DNA of 64,000 bases. Source: Myxococcota bacterium (GTDB taxonomy: Bacteria; Myxococcota_A; UBA9160; SMWR01). This document shows positions 23,718 to 33,146 of the stretch, one piece after another (the stretch's first letter is position 1; each line of letters starts with the position of its first letter). The stretch is from positions 17,126-81,125 of the forward strand of contig JAKVBI010000028.1 of assembly GCA_022447545.1 (NCBI GenBank), in the 5' to 3' direction. A program made the position numbers and the translations under genes. Under the pieces are notes generated by a model. The model saw only the letters and a program-made list of their open reading frames with translations. It ran no database searches and was not told the DNA's origin.

Positions 23718-24965
23718 TCAGCGATCGAGCTCGAAGGAGACGCCAGCGTGGGCGGGAAGGCGCGAGAGAAGCGCGTTGCCCATGGCGGATGCAGGTGTCA
23801 AACACCCTCCGTTGGAAGTCAGTTCGTCGGTGGCGAGGCACACGGCACTCTCGCCGAGCATCTTGGAAGTGGATCCGTAGCCAGGATCCCGGTCTCCCCG
23901 GACGCGGCCCTTCAGGTTCTGGCTCGGATCCGAGGGGTGATGGCCAAGCAGCGTCAGGTCAAAGAAACCGGTTTCGCGCTTTTCCAGGCTGGGGCCTTCT
24001 CCCGGTTGAGGGAGACGCCCCGCGGCAAACCGTCGAATCGGGCCCACGGCCATGGCGCCCATTCCGATGGCGCTCCCGAGTCCGGCAGCCGTTGCCTTCG
24101 CGAGGCCACCTGGGCCTCGGCCACAAAGCACGGCTTCGTCGTATCTGAAATTCCGACCATACGCATAGTTGAGCAATGCGTTGCTACGACGAACCACTTT
24201 GGTGTTCACCGCACCCATGACAAAGGGCGCAATCCACTGGTCGAAGTCTCGATCGTAGGAAGGGAGTACGGCCTCTCTGGAGTCGGGTCCAGTCTGCTGG
24301 TCGGTTGGATTGATGGAATAGGGGGCGCCCAGGGTCTTGAAGATGCTCGAGTCCTCTGCGGCTTCGTCCAGCATGTTGAGCATGCTGGCGACGGTGCCTC
24401 CGCTGGCCCCACCGCTAAAACCGTTTACGCGGAGCTGAATGTGAGAGCACGGAACGCCGTGTTTCTTTTTCATTTCTTCATTCAGAAAGAAGGCTCCGAT
24501 ATCCGAGGGAATGCAATCGAACCCACATGTGAAAACGATCCGCGCGTTGTTCTCAGTAGCTTGTTCGTGATGCGCATCGATCATCCGTTTCATCCATTGG
24601 ACTTCTCCGGTGAGATCACAGTAGTCGGTTCCAGCCCGCACACACGCAGCTACCAGTTTGGATCCGTATTTCGCATAGGGGCCGACGGTGGTGCACACCA
24701 CGTCGGTTTGGCTGGCTAGGTCCTGCAGAAAGGCTTCGTCGTCGCCATCCCCCACCACGATGGGAAGAGCCTCAGCTTCAACACCCGTGGTTTCGCTGAT
24801 CTCTTTTCGGACCTTTTCGAGCTTTGCCAGGTTGCGTCCACCCAGGGCCCAGCTGAATCGATCATTGACGCCATAACGCCCGAGGATGTATTCGGCAGTG
24901 AGTTTTCCAGTGAAACCCGATGCCCCCCAGACGACGATGGAATGCTCGCGATTTCCTTGACTCAT
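23718..24965 (-). CDS. Saccharopine dehydrogenase-like NAD(P)-binding reductase (trans-acting enoyl reductase type)
   Basis: 415 residues, with AGAGG five nt before the ATG. The N-terminus VVWGASGFTGKLTAEYI is the Rossmann dinucleotide-binding loop of the Sacchrp_dh_NADP family. TTVGPYAKYGSKLVAACV and GTDYCDLTGEVQWM are the typical following motifs, and CGFDCIPSDIGAFFL fits the trans-acting enoyl reductase subgroup known from mycobacterial glycolipid synthesis. Full length for the family. No polyketide synthase is nearby, so the actual substrate is open. The C-terminus is 80 bp upstream of the truncated protease gene start. Confidence 0.88.
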   Translation of the reverse strand: MSQGNREHSIVVWGASGFTGKLTAEYILGRYGVNDRFSWALGGRNLAKLEKVRKEISETTGVEAEALPIVVGDGDDEAFLQDLASQTDVVCTTVGPYAKYGSKLVAACVRAGTDYCDLTGEVQWMKRMIDAHHEQATENNARIVFTCGFDCIPSDIGAFFLNEEMKKKHGVPCSHIQLRVNGFSGGASGGTVASMLNMLDEAAEDSSIFKTLGAPYSINPTDQQTGPDSREAVLPSYDRDFDQWIAPFVMGAVNTKVVRRSNALLNYAYGRNFRYDEAVLCGRGPGGLAKATAAGLGSAIGMGAMAVGPIRRFAAGRLPQPGEGPSLEKRETGFFDLTLLGHHPSDPSQNLKGRVRGDRDPGYGSTSKMLGESAVCLATDELTSNGGCLTPASAMGNALLSRLPAHAGVSFELDR

Positions 24966-25199
24966 GGGAACCTCTTTTCGTGGAGGGGAACGTTCGGTCC
25001 AGACGCAACGATACCATTGGACGGTTGGAAGGCTCAGGCTCCCGGTCTCAGGAACCGCGAGAGAGGTCGGCGGTGCTGCGCGTATTTTCGGGGCTGATTT
25101 CAGGGCTCAGGATCAGAGGCTCTAGCCGGCCACTTCGCAGCGCTCAGGGCAATGACTTGGCAGGGCTCCCCTTGCGTCTCAGACAGCGCGGCCGAGGTC

Positions 25200-26615
25200 C
25201 TAATGGCTCGACGTCGTCGTTTTTCTGTCCACTCGTGGTGCAGCGATGACCAGGAGGGTTACGAGGATGATGAGGGCACGGGGGCCCAACGCCGGAACCG
25301 CGGGGGTGGGCGTAATCAGTGCATCGAGGAGCTGGTCTTCGAGGTCACTGGACATCTCCCAGATCATGACCCCGCCCAGCCCGTTCGTGAGGATGTATTG
25401 CTTCTTCAGCACGAGAGAGGCGGGGTCGTCGTAGCTGAGGAACAGACCATTCGAGGGCTTGTGTAGCCAGGGGACTCCCGAATCGGAATCGCGATAGACA
25501 TCAATGCCGGGCTGGTTCAGATAGTTTTCCGCGATATCGGAGTAGTCGAACATGCCGGTGGCACCGGTGGTGGCGTCGTCCCAGGTACCCATCGGGGTTC
25601 CGGTGAAGCTTTGAAAGAGCCCCCCGTTTACGTTGGCGACGCCCTGCACTCCGCGACCATAGAAGGGTACGCCCATTACGAGCTTGTCGGATGGCACGCC
25701 TCTCGCGAGGTAGTTCTGAATCGCCGCGTCGGCGTTGGCCCCGGGGACGCTCGTTGGATCATCAGGCGACGGGAAGAGCGGTGCGTTGAAGTTCGAGACA
25801 GAACTCCAGGATCCATTGAAGTCGTAGGTCATGACATTGATGAAGTCGAGGAGGGGATGGATTTGTTCGACCTCGATCTTCGCGATCTTGTCGGCCCCAC
25901 CGGGTGCGGCGATCGTCAGCAGATACTGGCGACCGTTCGCAGTCCCCCGCGCGTCGAGTTCACTCCGCAATGCTTGCAACAAGAGTGTGAAATTCTCGGT
26001 GTCCTCCGGGCGAGAGGTGTTCGAGGACAGGCCGCCTCCTCCGGGATATTCCCAGTCGATATCGATGCCGTCGAAGCCGTAGGTCTCCATGAAGTCGGCG
26101 CAGCTCGTCGCGAACTGTGCGCGCGATGTCGGCGTGAGTGCTGCGTCGGAGAAGTTTCCCGACCAGGTCCAGCCCCCCACGGAAATCAGGGTCTGGAGGC
26201 CGGGGTGTTGCTCCTGCAACAGGTCGAGCTGGCGAAAGTTTCCAAAGTATGGGGCGTCGGATCCTGGACCCGACCACGGGTCTCCGGGCAGGTGCCGCTC
26301 GACGTCGGCCCATGGATCACCGAGCACGCATTGTCCTCCGACCAGGTTGGCGAACGCATAGTTGATGTGGGTCAGCTTGTCGCCCGGGAGGTCGGCGATC
26401 TCGAAGCTCCGACCGTAGATCCCCCAGGCTGGGTAGTACCCGATGACGCGCGAGATCGCCTCCGCTGTGGCTGCAACGGAAGGGCTCGGAAGTCCACCGA
26501 ATGCCAGGAGACCGATGAGTAGGAGGCTCGTCCTCGTCCAGCCCGCATCGGTCTTCGCGTCGAGGGATGACGAGGCCTCCCGTGTGTTTTTCGTCGAGTC
26601 GCGTATTCTCTCCAT
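25200..26615 (-). CDS. Secreted GH18 chitinase with C-terminal anchor-like tail
   Basis: 471 residues from ATG 26615 (an in-frame ATG at 26657 would overlap the divergent SEC-C gene). An N-terminal signal segment [21 protein letters not shown] precedes a GH18 TIM barrel: [15 protein letters not shown] (first strand), [24 protein letters not shown], and catalytic [13 protein letters not shown] with Asp182, Asp185, Asp187 and proton donor Glu189. [10 protein letters not shown] and GVPFYGRG are also typical. It should hydrolyse beta-1,4-GlcNAc polymers outside the cytoplasm. The last about 35 residues ([20 protein letters not shown] then RVDRK) form a Pro motif, hydrophobic helix and basic end like CTERM sorting tails. 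No separate chitin-binding domain is visible. The exact start is uncertain. Confidence 0.9.
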   Translation of the reverse strand: MERIRDSTKNTREASSSLDAKTDAGWTRTSLLLIGLLAFGGLPSPSVAATAEAISRVIGYYPAWGIYGRSFEIADLPGDKLTHINYAFANLVGGQCVLGDPWADVERHLPGDPWSGPGSDAPYFGNFRQLDLLQEQHPGLQTLISVGGWTWSGNFSDAALTPTSRAQFATSCADFMETYGFDGIDIDWEYPGGGGLSSNTSRPEDTENFTLLLQALRSELDARGTANGRQYLLTIAAPGGADKIAKIEVEQIHPLLDFINVMTYDFNGSWSSVSNFNAPLFPSPDDPTSVPGANADAAIQNYLARGVPSDKLVMGVPFYGRGVQGVANVNGGLFQSFTGTPMGTWDDATTGATGMFDYSDIAENYLNQPGIDVYRDSDSGVPWLHKPSNGLFLSYDDPASLVLKKQYILTNGLGGVMIWEMSSDLEDQLLDALITPTPAVPALGPRALIILVTLLVIAAPRVDRKTTTSSH

Positions 26616-26649
26616 TCCTCTTCTACAACCGCTGTTCAGGATTCTCAGC

Positions 26650-26832
26650 ATGGCCAAGCACAGACCGATCCAGCAACCACGGCACGTCCACGGTCCCGAT
26701 TGTGACCATAGCCATGATCCTTCGGTGAGTCGGACCCCCTATGTGCGCGACCAGCCCAAAACCGGGCGCAACGATCCATGTCACTGTGGCAGCGGCAAGA
26801 AGTTCAAGAAGTGCCACGGAGCCAATGGGTAG
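26650..26832 (+). CDS. SEC-C zinc-motif mini-protein
   Basis: 60 residues from ATG 26650, with AGGA about 9 nt upstream. The C-terminal [18 protein letters not shown] is the SEC-C motif (Cys44, Cys46, Cys55, His56), the zinc-binding knuckle found at the end of SecA and in many small stand-alone proteins. An upstream His/Cys-rich stretch ([12 protein letters not shown]) could bind a second metal. Stand-alone SEC-C proteins are common and mostly uncharacterised. It is divergent from the chitinase gene, 34 bp from its chosen start. Confidence 0.85.
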   Translation: MAKHRPIQQPRHVHGPDCDHSHDPSVSRTPYVRDQPKTGRNDPCHCGSGKKFKKCHGANG

Positions 26833-26921
26833 TGGGCACGTGATTCCATCGGAGTCGTCGAGCGCCTGGCTCCGAAGTCGGGGATCCGTACAATCGCTGA
26901 TCCTGAAATAGGGGTTTTGCT

Positions 26922-27491
26922 CTAGGAGGTCCGCTTCGCGTCGATCACGGAACTCAGTCGCTCGAGGAAAACCACGTCCTCATTCCCGTGCCGACCCAGG
27001 GTGTGGCCAGTACCAAAGGCAAACGGTCCATCGGCGACGGGATCGATTCGGCTCCATTCGAACACACAAACCCGGTTCGCGATACGCCACATACCCTCAC
27101 GTCGTTGGAAGTCATCCACGTAACGAAGGCCAACGATGAAGTCGCGGAGAGGCTTCTTGGCATTGGCGCGGAGCCGGTGGTTGGCAATGGCGTAGGCTTC
27201 GCTTCGCGCATGATTGGCTCGCAGGTCGACCTCGACGAGGATGTTTCCAAGGAAATGCATGGTTCGTTCGAAGCGCGCCAAGTTGGTTTTTACGTGTTCG
27301 ATGAATCCATCCACGCCACCCAGGTAATCTCCGTGATCGTCCATCGCGTTCGGGTGGTAGCAGTCTCGGACCAGGTCATAGTCTCTGCGGTCGATCCCTC
27401 GGCAGTACCGGTAGAGGGTCCGCCGAATCGCATTTTCTGCGACATCCATCGCCAACTGTTCTTCGTCGATTTGGAATGCTTGGGTCGGCAT
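26922..27491 (-). CDS. SnoaL/NTF2-like protein
   Basis: 189 residues from ATG 27491, selected because GAGGA lies about 5 nt upstream; longer open frame to 27743 reads as non-coding. The pattern IRRTLYRYCRGIDRRDYDLVRDCYHPNAMDDHGDY is the opening helix and first strands of the SnoaL_4-type alpha+beta cone fold. Proteins of this type serve as ring-hydroxylating dioxygenase beta-like subunits, dehydratases, isomerases or simple ligand binders. The reaction here is unknown. Convergent with the SEC-C gene (89 bp). Confidence 0.82.
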   Translation of the reverse strand: MPTQAFQIDEEQLAMDVAENAIRRTLYRYCRGIDRRDYDLVRDCYHPNAMDDHGDYLGGVDGFIEHVKTNLARFERTMHFLGNILVEVDLRANHARSEAYAIANHRLRANAKKPLRDFIVGLRYVDDFQRREGMWRIANRVCVFEWSRIDPVADGPFAFGTGHTLGRHGNEDVVFLERLSSVIDAKRTS

Positions 27492-27871
27492 CGGGTCCTC
27501 GCTGATTGCCGGGGGAAAGCTCAAAGGCTCAACTCCAAGCGAGAATAGTGGCTTTGGGGTTGCTGGACTGCTGAGAGATCCATGCCGTCCAGTGGCTCTT
27601 TGAGGGCTCGTCCTTGCACGGTCCCGCGGTCGACTGCCGAACGTCGAAGGGCATGCAATCGGTCGGGGTTGCCCGGCAAACGTAAATTCCTGTCGATGGG
27701 AACTTCTCCCAACAAACCCAATCAGTTGTCTCACGACTTGCATATCGGAATCTCAGTGGAGCGAGAAGCTCCGAGAGATTCGACCTCCATCTGCAGGGGA
27801 TTCCCCACCTCTTTCCGCTAGGGTGATCACAGGAATCCAAAATTCAGAGTTTTTGTGGAGTGTTCCCACCC
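27492..27871. other. Divergent region with a possible coding remnant
   Basis: 380 bp between the NTF2-like gene start and the start of the CxxCH protein. On the minus strand, 27521-27721 reads LGEVPIDRNLRLPGNPDRLH, then ALRRSAVDRGTVQG, DGMDLSAVQQPQSHYSRLEL to a stop. It looks like a natural protein C-terminus, but it is preceded by a stop codon and has no good start. I do not recognise the family; it may be a remnant or chance. Confidence 0.3.
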
Positions 27872-29764
27872 ATGTCCCACCGTCTTTTCCTGCCGATTGC
27901 TTTCGTTTTCGGGGTTTCTCTGTTCGGGGCGATGTCCGTGCGCTCTGACGATTCTGTTCTGTGCGCCAGGCAGGACAGGCTGGCGGAGAATTGGACCCGA
28001 CCGGGTTCTAAAGTTCGGGTTCGTTCGGAATGCCGCCAGCGTGAACTCGAGGTAGGGAAGGAACTTGCCCTCTGCGCGCGTTCCGAGGCACGTGATGATT
28101 CGAAACCCCGAGATGGTGCGAGGGTCATTCTACGATCGACCTGTCGGCCGCGTTCTGAGATCGAAGTCACGACTGTGGACGCAACTGATGAGCCCGAAAT
28201 TCTATTCGTTCAGAATGCGCCCACCAGCACCTTCAGCAATGGCCAATTGACGCTCCATGACCAGATCGACACGGTCTACTTTGGAGATCGTCCCAGCAAA
28301 TTGTCGGGAACGCTGAAGACGAGCCAGTTCCTCGGAAACTGGGATACGGGTTCGGGTGGGTTCAGTGACGTCAATCCCAACGCAGACCTCGTCTGCACGT
28401 CTCCGGACGACGGACGTGTCTACAACGCTGTCGTCACGTTGTTGAATCCGTTGTCGTATGAAAATGGCGATCTGACTTACGAAATTGAAAGACTGTCTGG
28501 AACGATTCCCTCCGACTGTGAGTCGAGTTCGCTCTTCATTGACGGGGGCATTCTTCGAGCTCTCTTCGAAACATGCTCCTATGAACTTCTGAACAGCCTT
28601 TCCGATCTTTCGGGTGGAAATCGAGCGGCCCGTTCGTTTGCAATTTCAACATTTGAAAATGAGTTTCGGCAATTGGAATCTGCCCAGGAAGACCTCGAAC
28701 AAACTCTCGAGGCGTTGGTTCTTGGAAACGAATTGGGAGCTAAGCCTTATCTTCCCGTCGTTGCGGCTCCACCGAAGCCGGCCGAGTATCCCACTGGGGT
28801 CGAACTGCATCCGGAGATTCCCGAGGTCCGCTATTCGGCAGCCTGTTTGGACGATGACAGTTCGACACCCTGTGAGTCGGATCACTCCTTGGAACTCGCG
28901 ATGGAACGCAAGTACTGGGCGATTCTCGTCAATACAGACATTGATCAGATGAAGGATTGGACTCAGGAATCCGCGAAGTACGCCAAGGCAAGTTCCACCG
29001 CCTACTCGGCGCGGATTCACAAGCTGTTGGCCTTCGGAAATATCATGATCTATCAATCGTATGAGCCGTGTAATCCCTTCGGCCTTCCCTACATTGTCGA
29101 CGCCGTTGAAGGCATCATCACGTCTTTGGAAGAGAATGCGAGCAACCCCAACGCGATTACTTTTGGGCTCTACATTCTTTCGTTCGTAGAATTTCTTCTG
29201 GAGGGTTGGCTGCCCGGCTCCGATTTTGATGGCGAAGCGACGTTGCAGAGAATGAGGCAACTCGCACTTCTCTACGGACCGCCCTCGAGTGTGTACAACA
29301 AGGGTTGGGGGTCCGAGATGCGATTTGTCGGACTTGCGGGAAACATCAGCTTGCTCGATTCGCCGAGTAATCCCATTCAGACTGGAATCGATGGCTTCGA
29401 CGACGGGAACAACTGGAGTGCGCTACGGGTCACTTCGCTAGCGCCGTTCAAGCAGGTGGGAACTCAAATCACTCTGGCTGAGGGCTACACGGCGTTGAAT
29501 CAGGCAGAAGAAGCCGATGCTCGTTTCGCAAGCCTTTCGACCTGGCTCCAGGGGAAAAACGCGCCTGCGGGTTTTGTACGCGAAATCGACGCGGTACGTG
29601 CCCAGCTGCTCGGTGCAGACGGTCTCATCGAAACCTGGAAGACCCCAAGAGATCTCTTCGGCTCGCAAATCCGCCAGCCGTTCGGTCCCGCCGAACAGAG
29701 TACGGCTTGTCGGATGTGTCATCTCGGCGTAACCGTCCCCGACAACTACTACAGCTGGCGCTGA
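27872..29764 (+). CDS. Secreted protein with duplicated Cys motif and C-terminal CxxCH haem-binding site
   Basis: 630 residues from ATG 27872 (GTGGAG about 11 nt upstream; an in-frame GTG at 27860 adds four residues). Signal peptide: SHRLFLPIAFVFGVSLFGAMSV. The mature start carries two related units, VLCARQDRLAEN...KVRVRSECRQRELEV and LCARSEARDDS...RVILRSTCRPRSEIEV, like the C-x(n)-RSxCRxxE motifs seen next to collagen-like or tail-type regions. A beta domain (LTLHDQIDTVYFGDRPSKLS to LTYEIERLSGTIPS) recurs in marine and soil proteobacterial secreted proteins but has no name I can give. The middle is helical. The last residues contain STACRMCHLGV, a c-type haem attachment motif. No partner gene identifies its role; an extracytoplasmic electron-transfer or sensing role is a guess. 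Confidence 0.8.
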   Translation: MSHRLFLPIAFVFGVSLFGAMSVRSDDSVLCARQDRLAENWTRPGSKVRVRSECRQRELEVGKELALCARSEARDDSKPRDGARVILRSTCRPRSEIEVTTVDATDEPEILFVQNAPTSTFSNGQLTLHDQIDTVYFGDRPSKLSGTLKTSQFLGNWDTGSGGFSDVNPNADLVCTSPDDGRVYNAVVTLLNPLSYENGDLTYEIERLSGTIPSDCESSSLFIDGGILRALFETCSYELLNSLSDLSGGNRAARSFAISTFENEFRQLESAQEDLEQTLEALVLGNELGAKPYLPVVAAPPKPAEYPTGVELHPEIPEVRYSAACLDDDSSTPCESDHSLELAMERKYWAILVNTDIDQMKDWTQESAKYAKASSTAYSARIHKLLAFGNIMIYQSYEPCNPFGLPYIVDAVEGIITSLEENASNPNAITFGLYILSFVEFLLEGWLPGSDFDGEATLQRMRQLALLYGPPSSVYNKGWGSEMRFVGLAGNISLLDSPSNPIQTGIDGFDDGNNWSALRVTSLAPFKQVGTQITLAEGYTALNQAEEADARFASLSTWLQGKNAPAGFVREIDAVRAQLLGADGLIETWKTPRDLFGSQIRQPFGPAEQSTACRMCHLGVTVPDNYYSWR

Positions 29765-29891
29765 ATTGCGCTCGGTACTCCTGCCTTGACGATGGAGTGA
29801 GGGGTCTCCATCCGGCCACTGAACTCTCTGTTAAGATCCGTGACTTCCATAGTGTTTCGAGTATTGAATCGATTTGGGGATCAAGGCGGTG

Positions 29892-31292
29892 GTGCAGCTT
29901 CGAACTCTTGCATGCATTTCCTTCACTCTGGCCTTCGGAGTCATCGTGGTGGGGTGCATTTCGGCCAACCCTGCGCCCGATATCGCCCAGACCGCGGCTT
30001 TGGCGGACGACCGGAAGGGCATTGGAGGTTCCCTCGAAGATCTCTGGTCGAAGCCGTGGCGGGAGCAAACCGGTACGTGGAACGGCACTTCGGCGCTCGG
30101 GGTCGATGTCGCAGTTCAACAGGCACTGAGTAACGACCCCGCACTGCGGCGCAACCTGGCGGAGGTGGCTGCGGCCCGCGCGAACCTCTCGCAGGCTTCA
30201 CTTCCGCCGAATCCAGTCGTTCAGATGGCTTTTGGCGCGGCGATCGATGGGATGGCTGGTGCGCCTCTCTTCGTCCAGATGATCCAGCAACTCACCTGGC
30301 TCTGGACCCTGAGTGATCGCATGGACGAAGGGGACGCACTGCTGGAGGCTGCGATTTTCGAGGCGGCACATCGAGTGGTGACGACGGCGGCTCGTGTTCG
30401 CATCGCCTTTTCTCGAACGATGTGCATGGAGCGCCTCATCGAGTTGAATGCTGCCTACGTCAAGACCTCAGCGCTGACGCAACAGAAGATCGAACGGTTG
30501 GAGCGTCAGGGCGGGGTGTCTTCGGTGGATCTCGAACGAGCTCGAATGGATGCCAGTCGTGCCAGAGCAGATCACGCGAACGCGATCCGGATGTATCGAT
30601 CTCAGCAACTCGAACTACTCCGGTTGATGGGTCGGCCAGAGTTGGGAACGGACTGGTCGATGTCTGGAAATTTGGCAGCCACTCTTGGATTCCCGCCTCC
30701 GGATGAGGGGGAAGTGGAGTTAAGGGCAAAGACGGTTCGTTTGGACCTTGCCGCGGCGGGAAAAGCATCCACGGCCGCCGAGGCGCGTTCTCGCCTGGCC
30801 GGCTGGGCGCGATTTCCCGAGGTGACTCTGTCCACCGGATACAAACAAAACTTTGGAGGGCGAGAGGCCTGGATGATGGGTGGCGCGGTCTCGATTCCGG
30901 TGCTGGATGATGGATCGGCGAAGATCGCGCGAGCTGACGCCCAACAGAACTGGGCGAACCTTTCGATGGATGTACTTCGCCAGGAGGCCGTTACCGAGGC
31001 GCGTACAGCTTTGAATGAATGGCTTCGCGGCCGCGAGCAGTTGCGCATGTACCGCGAAGACCTCGTGCCCCCTGCCAAGAAAGTGGTGCAATCTCTTCTC
31101 GCTCGGAAGGAGACGGGGGAAGCCTTCGTCAACGATTTGTTGATGTCTCAGCGGCGCATGATTTCGCTCGAGCGCATGATGGTCAAACAAATGCTCACTG
31201 GCGCGATTGCGTGGATCAAGCTCGAAACCGCGGTGGGCGGGTCGCTGCAGCTCCCCCTCGAGGCGCCCGAGGTCGTTACCCGGCACCGGTAG
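29892..31292 (+). CDS. TolC-family outer membrane lipoprotein (orphan efflux channel)
   Basis: About 466 residues. No ATG fits: a GTG at 29892 has AAGG 5 nt upstream, while GTG 29889 and TTG 29874 are alternatives. A lipoprotein signal ends at VIVVGC. The body is long helical with the two repeated OEP units: VAVQQALSNDPALRRNLAEV...ASLPPNPVV in the first half, and TAAEARSRLAGWARFPEVTL with SIPVLDDGSAKIARADAQ in the second. Such proteins form trimeric outer membrane channels for RND or ABC exporters and type I secretion. No membrane fusion protein or pump gene is adjacent, so the partner must lie elsewhere. Confidence 0.88.
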   Translation: MQLRTLACISFTLAFGVIVVGCISANPAPDIAQTAALADDRKGIGGSLEDLWSKPWREQTGTWNGTSALGVDVAVQQALSNDPALRRNLAEVAAARANLSQASLPPNPVVQMAFGAAIDGMAGAPLFVQMIQQLTWLWTLSDRMDEGDALLEAAIFEAAHRVVTTAARVRIAFSRTMCMERLIELNAAYVKTSALTQQKIERLERQGGVSSVDLERARMDASRARADHANAIRMYRSQQLELLRLMGRPELGTDWSMSGNLAATLGFPPPDEGEVELRAKTVRLDLAAAGKASTAAEARSRLAGWARFPEVTLSTGYKQNFGGREAWMMGGAVSIPVLDDGSAKIARADAQQNWANLSMDVLRQEAVTEARTALNEWLRGREQLRMYREDLVPPAKKVVQSLLARKETGEAFVNDLLMSQRRMISLERMMVKQMLTGAIAWIKLETAVGGSLQLPLEAPEVVTRHR

Positions 31293-31697
31293 TCGTAGCT
31301 GCGGGCAAGTAAGGGCTGGATCGATCACACCGCTTCGAACCCCTCAGGAAATGATCATTTGCCTTGGGTGTTCTCTCTCCGGTCGCCCAACTGCGAGACT
31401 CAGGGCCTTGCCATCGATTTCGAGGCAAAATTTCGAGCGAGAAGGCGTCTCATGGCGCCGCCTCAAAGGCTGCGGGTGGCGGCCGGCAGGAAGAATGTCC
31501 GTAGACGAGCAGGCCGAGGTTGAAGGGTCGGTCGTACCGAGGACATCTATCCAGGGCGTCAGGACGCTGCACACCACGATCGCCAGCGTCATCAGAGTTT
31601 TTCAACTCGTTTTATGGTGCCGCTGCGTGCTGGACTGCCCTGTGTTTTGAAACGATTCCCTCGTGTCCTGCGCACAGGGGACACTCGGGAGCCCGGC
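31293..31697. other. Intergenic region, one doubtful small frame
   Basis: 405 bp between convergent genes. On the minus strand 31344-31592 is open and begins MTLAIVVCSVLTPWIDVLG, which looks like a signal peptide. The remainder is Arg/Pro-rich, has no family resemblance, and the ATG has no ribosome site. I see no terminator hairpin. Possibly a decayed gene. Confidence 0.25.
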
Positions 31698-32591
31698 TCA
31701 TTCAAGCTTCGAGAGAATCGGTACCGTGGGGACCACCAGTGTATCCCCGAGTTGCTTGTCACCCATGATGCCCTGATAGAAGCGACTCCCGACCAGATCA
31801 GCGAAATAGCTCACGCCGGGATAGTAGACCAGGATGGCTTGTTCGAAACGCGCGTTTCCGTCGAGGGCAACGGCTTGCCCGACGTGCATCGGGCCGTGAG
31901 CGAGCGCTGCCATGCGGGTCAGCATCTTGAGGTCATAGGAGCTGTTGGCGGTTCGCTGCTCCTCATTTCCGGGGAGCGCCAAATTGAAGATCAAGATCGC
32001 ATCATCGTTCACTGAACGAAGCTTGAGAAGATTTCCGATTCGGCTCTCGAGCAGACGAGCCTGCTGGGGATCATTGGGAGCCGGTATGGGGGCCAGGTCT
32101 TCGACCTTCCAATTGCCCCGGGCGATGTCGAAGATCCGCACAGCCAGCAGAAGTTGCGGAATCAGTGCATTGACCAGCGGGTTACGGCGCATGCCGTAGG
32201 AGTAGGTTTGGGAGAAGGCGGCCAGAGCCTCTCGATGGCCGGCGCTCTTGGCCTGGGCGTCATAGCTTTCCCGTGACGGGTATCGGATGAAGATTACGGC
32301 ATCCCATGTCTGGGGGCCGAGTTGGCTCGACGCGAGCGTGAACGCGGCTTGTCCGGCGTACACCACGTGTGCGCTACCGGTGTTCTCGATTTCACGGCGC
32401 AGCCTTGATAATTCCGTGATCAGATCGGACCCTTCTCCAATCTCGAGATAGGTGATGACGTGGAAGTTGGACGGGGAATGCAGAATTGGTTGACGATCTT
32501 CCACGGCGTTTCGTCGCGCGTGGAGGTACCGAAGGTGTTGCCAAAGCATGACAAAAAGAACCAAGGCCAATACGGCCGCAATGATTCTCAT
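31698..32591 (-). CDS. Membrane-anchored protein with two DUF1330-like domains
   Basis: 297 residues. An N-terminal helix (IIAAVLALVLFVMLWQHL) anchors a soluble region with two similar alpha/beta units. The first is about residues 42-135 (FHVITYLEIGEG, WDAVIFIRYPSRESYDA). The second is about residues 190-290 (DDAILIFNLALPG, RFEQAILVYYPGVSYFADLV). The strand-helix pattern with a YPSRESY or YPGVSYF edge is that of DUF1330/EthD-type dimeric alpha-beta barrels, so the protein probably folds as an intramolecular pseudo-dimer. Function unknown. AAGGAG directly abuts the ATG, leaving no spacer, so true initiation may be elsewhere. The single-domain membrane proteins at 807 and 49640 may share the fold but are not close in sequence. 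Confidence 0.75.
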   Translation of the reverse strand: MRIIAAVLALVLFVMLWQHLRYLHARRNAVEDRQPILHSPSNFHVITYLEIGEGSDLITELSRLRREIENTGSAHVVYAGQAAFTLASSQLGPQTWDAVIFIRYPSRESYDAQAKSAGHREALAAFSQTYSYGMRRNPLVNALIPQLLLAVRIFDIARGNWKVEDLAPIPAPNDPQQARLLESRIGNLLKLRSVNDDAILIFNLALPGNEEQRTANSSYDLKMLTRMAALAHGPMHVGQAVALDGNARFEQAILVYYPGVSYFADLVGSRFYQGIMGDKQLGDTLVVPTVPILSKLE

Positions 32592-32837
32592 CTCCTTAGA
32601 TCTCCCATCAAATCCGTCCTGGATTTCAAGATACGGAAAAGTTCGAACATTGGATCACAATTTGTGTATCTCTCGATCACTGACAACGCTACCTGGTAGG
32701 GGTTTTATGAGTGGGTGACGCAATCCACCCATAGGTCCAACGCCTCTGGCCTGACGCTGTCATTTCTGAAGTGGCCGACTCCAACGTTGAACCATGCGAT
32801 CTTGGTCGTTTCGCCATAAGCGATGTGGGGGGGGTAA

Positions 32838-33146
32838 GGTGGCGATTTTCTCGCCATGGCGTTCTTGCGAACGCTTGGCGATATGGGGGACGCGCCATTT
32901 GGGGGTGTACTGTCACCGGGTACTTGGCAGAGTGTCATTGAGGGAGCCTCCACTCTCTCCGCATGGTGTCTCACTGTCGCCATGGCCTCGATAGGCCTGG
33001 GCACCCAGATTTCCCGCCTCCGTGCCCTGGGAATTCGACCGCTAGCGGCGGGGCTGGTAGCTGCCCTCGTGGTAGGCATTCTGAGCGTTGGACTGATCCT
33101 GGCCTTCGGTAATGCTCTGGAGTCCCTGGCGCTTTCGGTCGGTTGA
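32838..33146 (+). pseudogene. C-terminal remnant of a YeiH-type (UPF0324) membrane protein
   Basis: From just after a TAA at 32835-32837 the frame encodes about 100 residues: FLAMAFLRTLGDMGDAPFG, LSAWCLTVAMASIGLGTQIS, RLRALGIRPLAAGLVAALVV. This is the last two or three membrane segments of the PF03601 family (putative sulfate exporter/YeiH), whose members have about 330 residues. The missing N-terminal two thirds are not upstream in any frame. An internal ATG at 32856 could in principle be used, but the fragment is best seen as a relic. Confidence 0.6.

Noticed and set aside
31344-31592. A minus-strand 82-residue frame with a signal-like N-terminus
   Set aside because: No ribosome site, no family and a skewed Arg/Pro tail; kept only as a note in the intergenic entry.
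32705-33079. A minus-strand frame ending WFNVGVGHFRNDSVRPEAL that looked like a protein C-terminus
   Set aside because: It overlaps the recognised YeiH remnant on the other strand and has no family resemblance or ribosome site.
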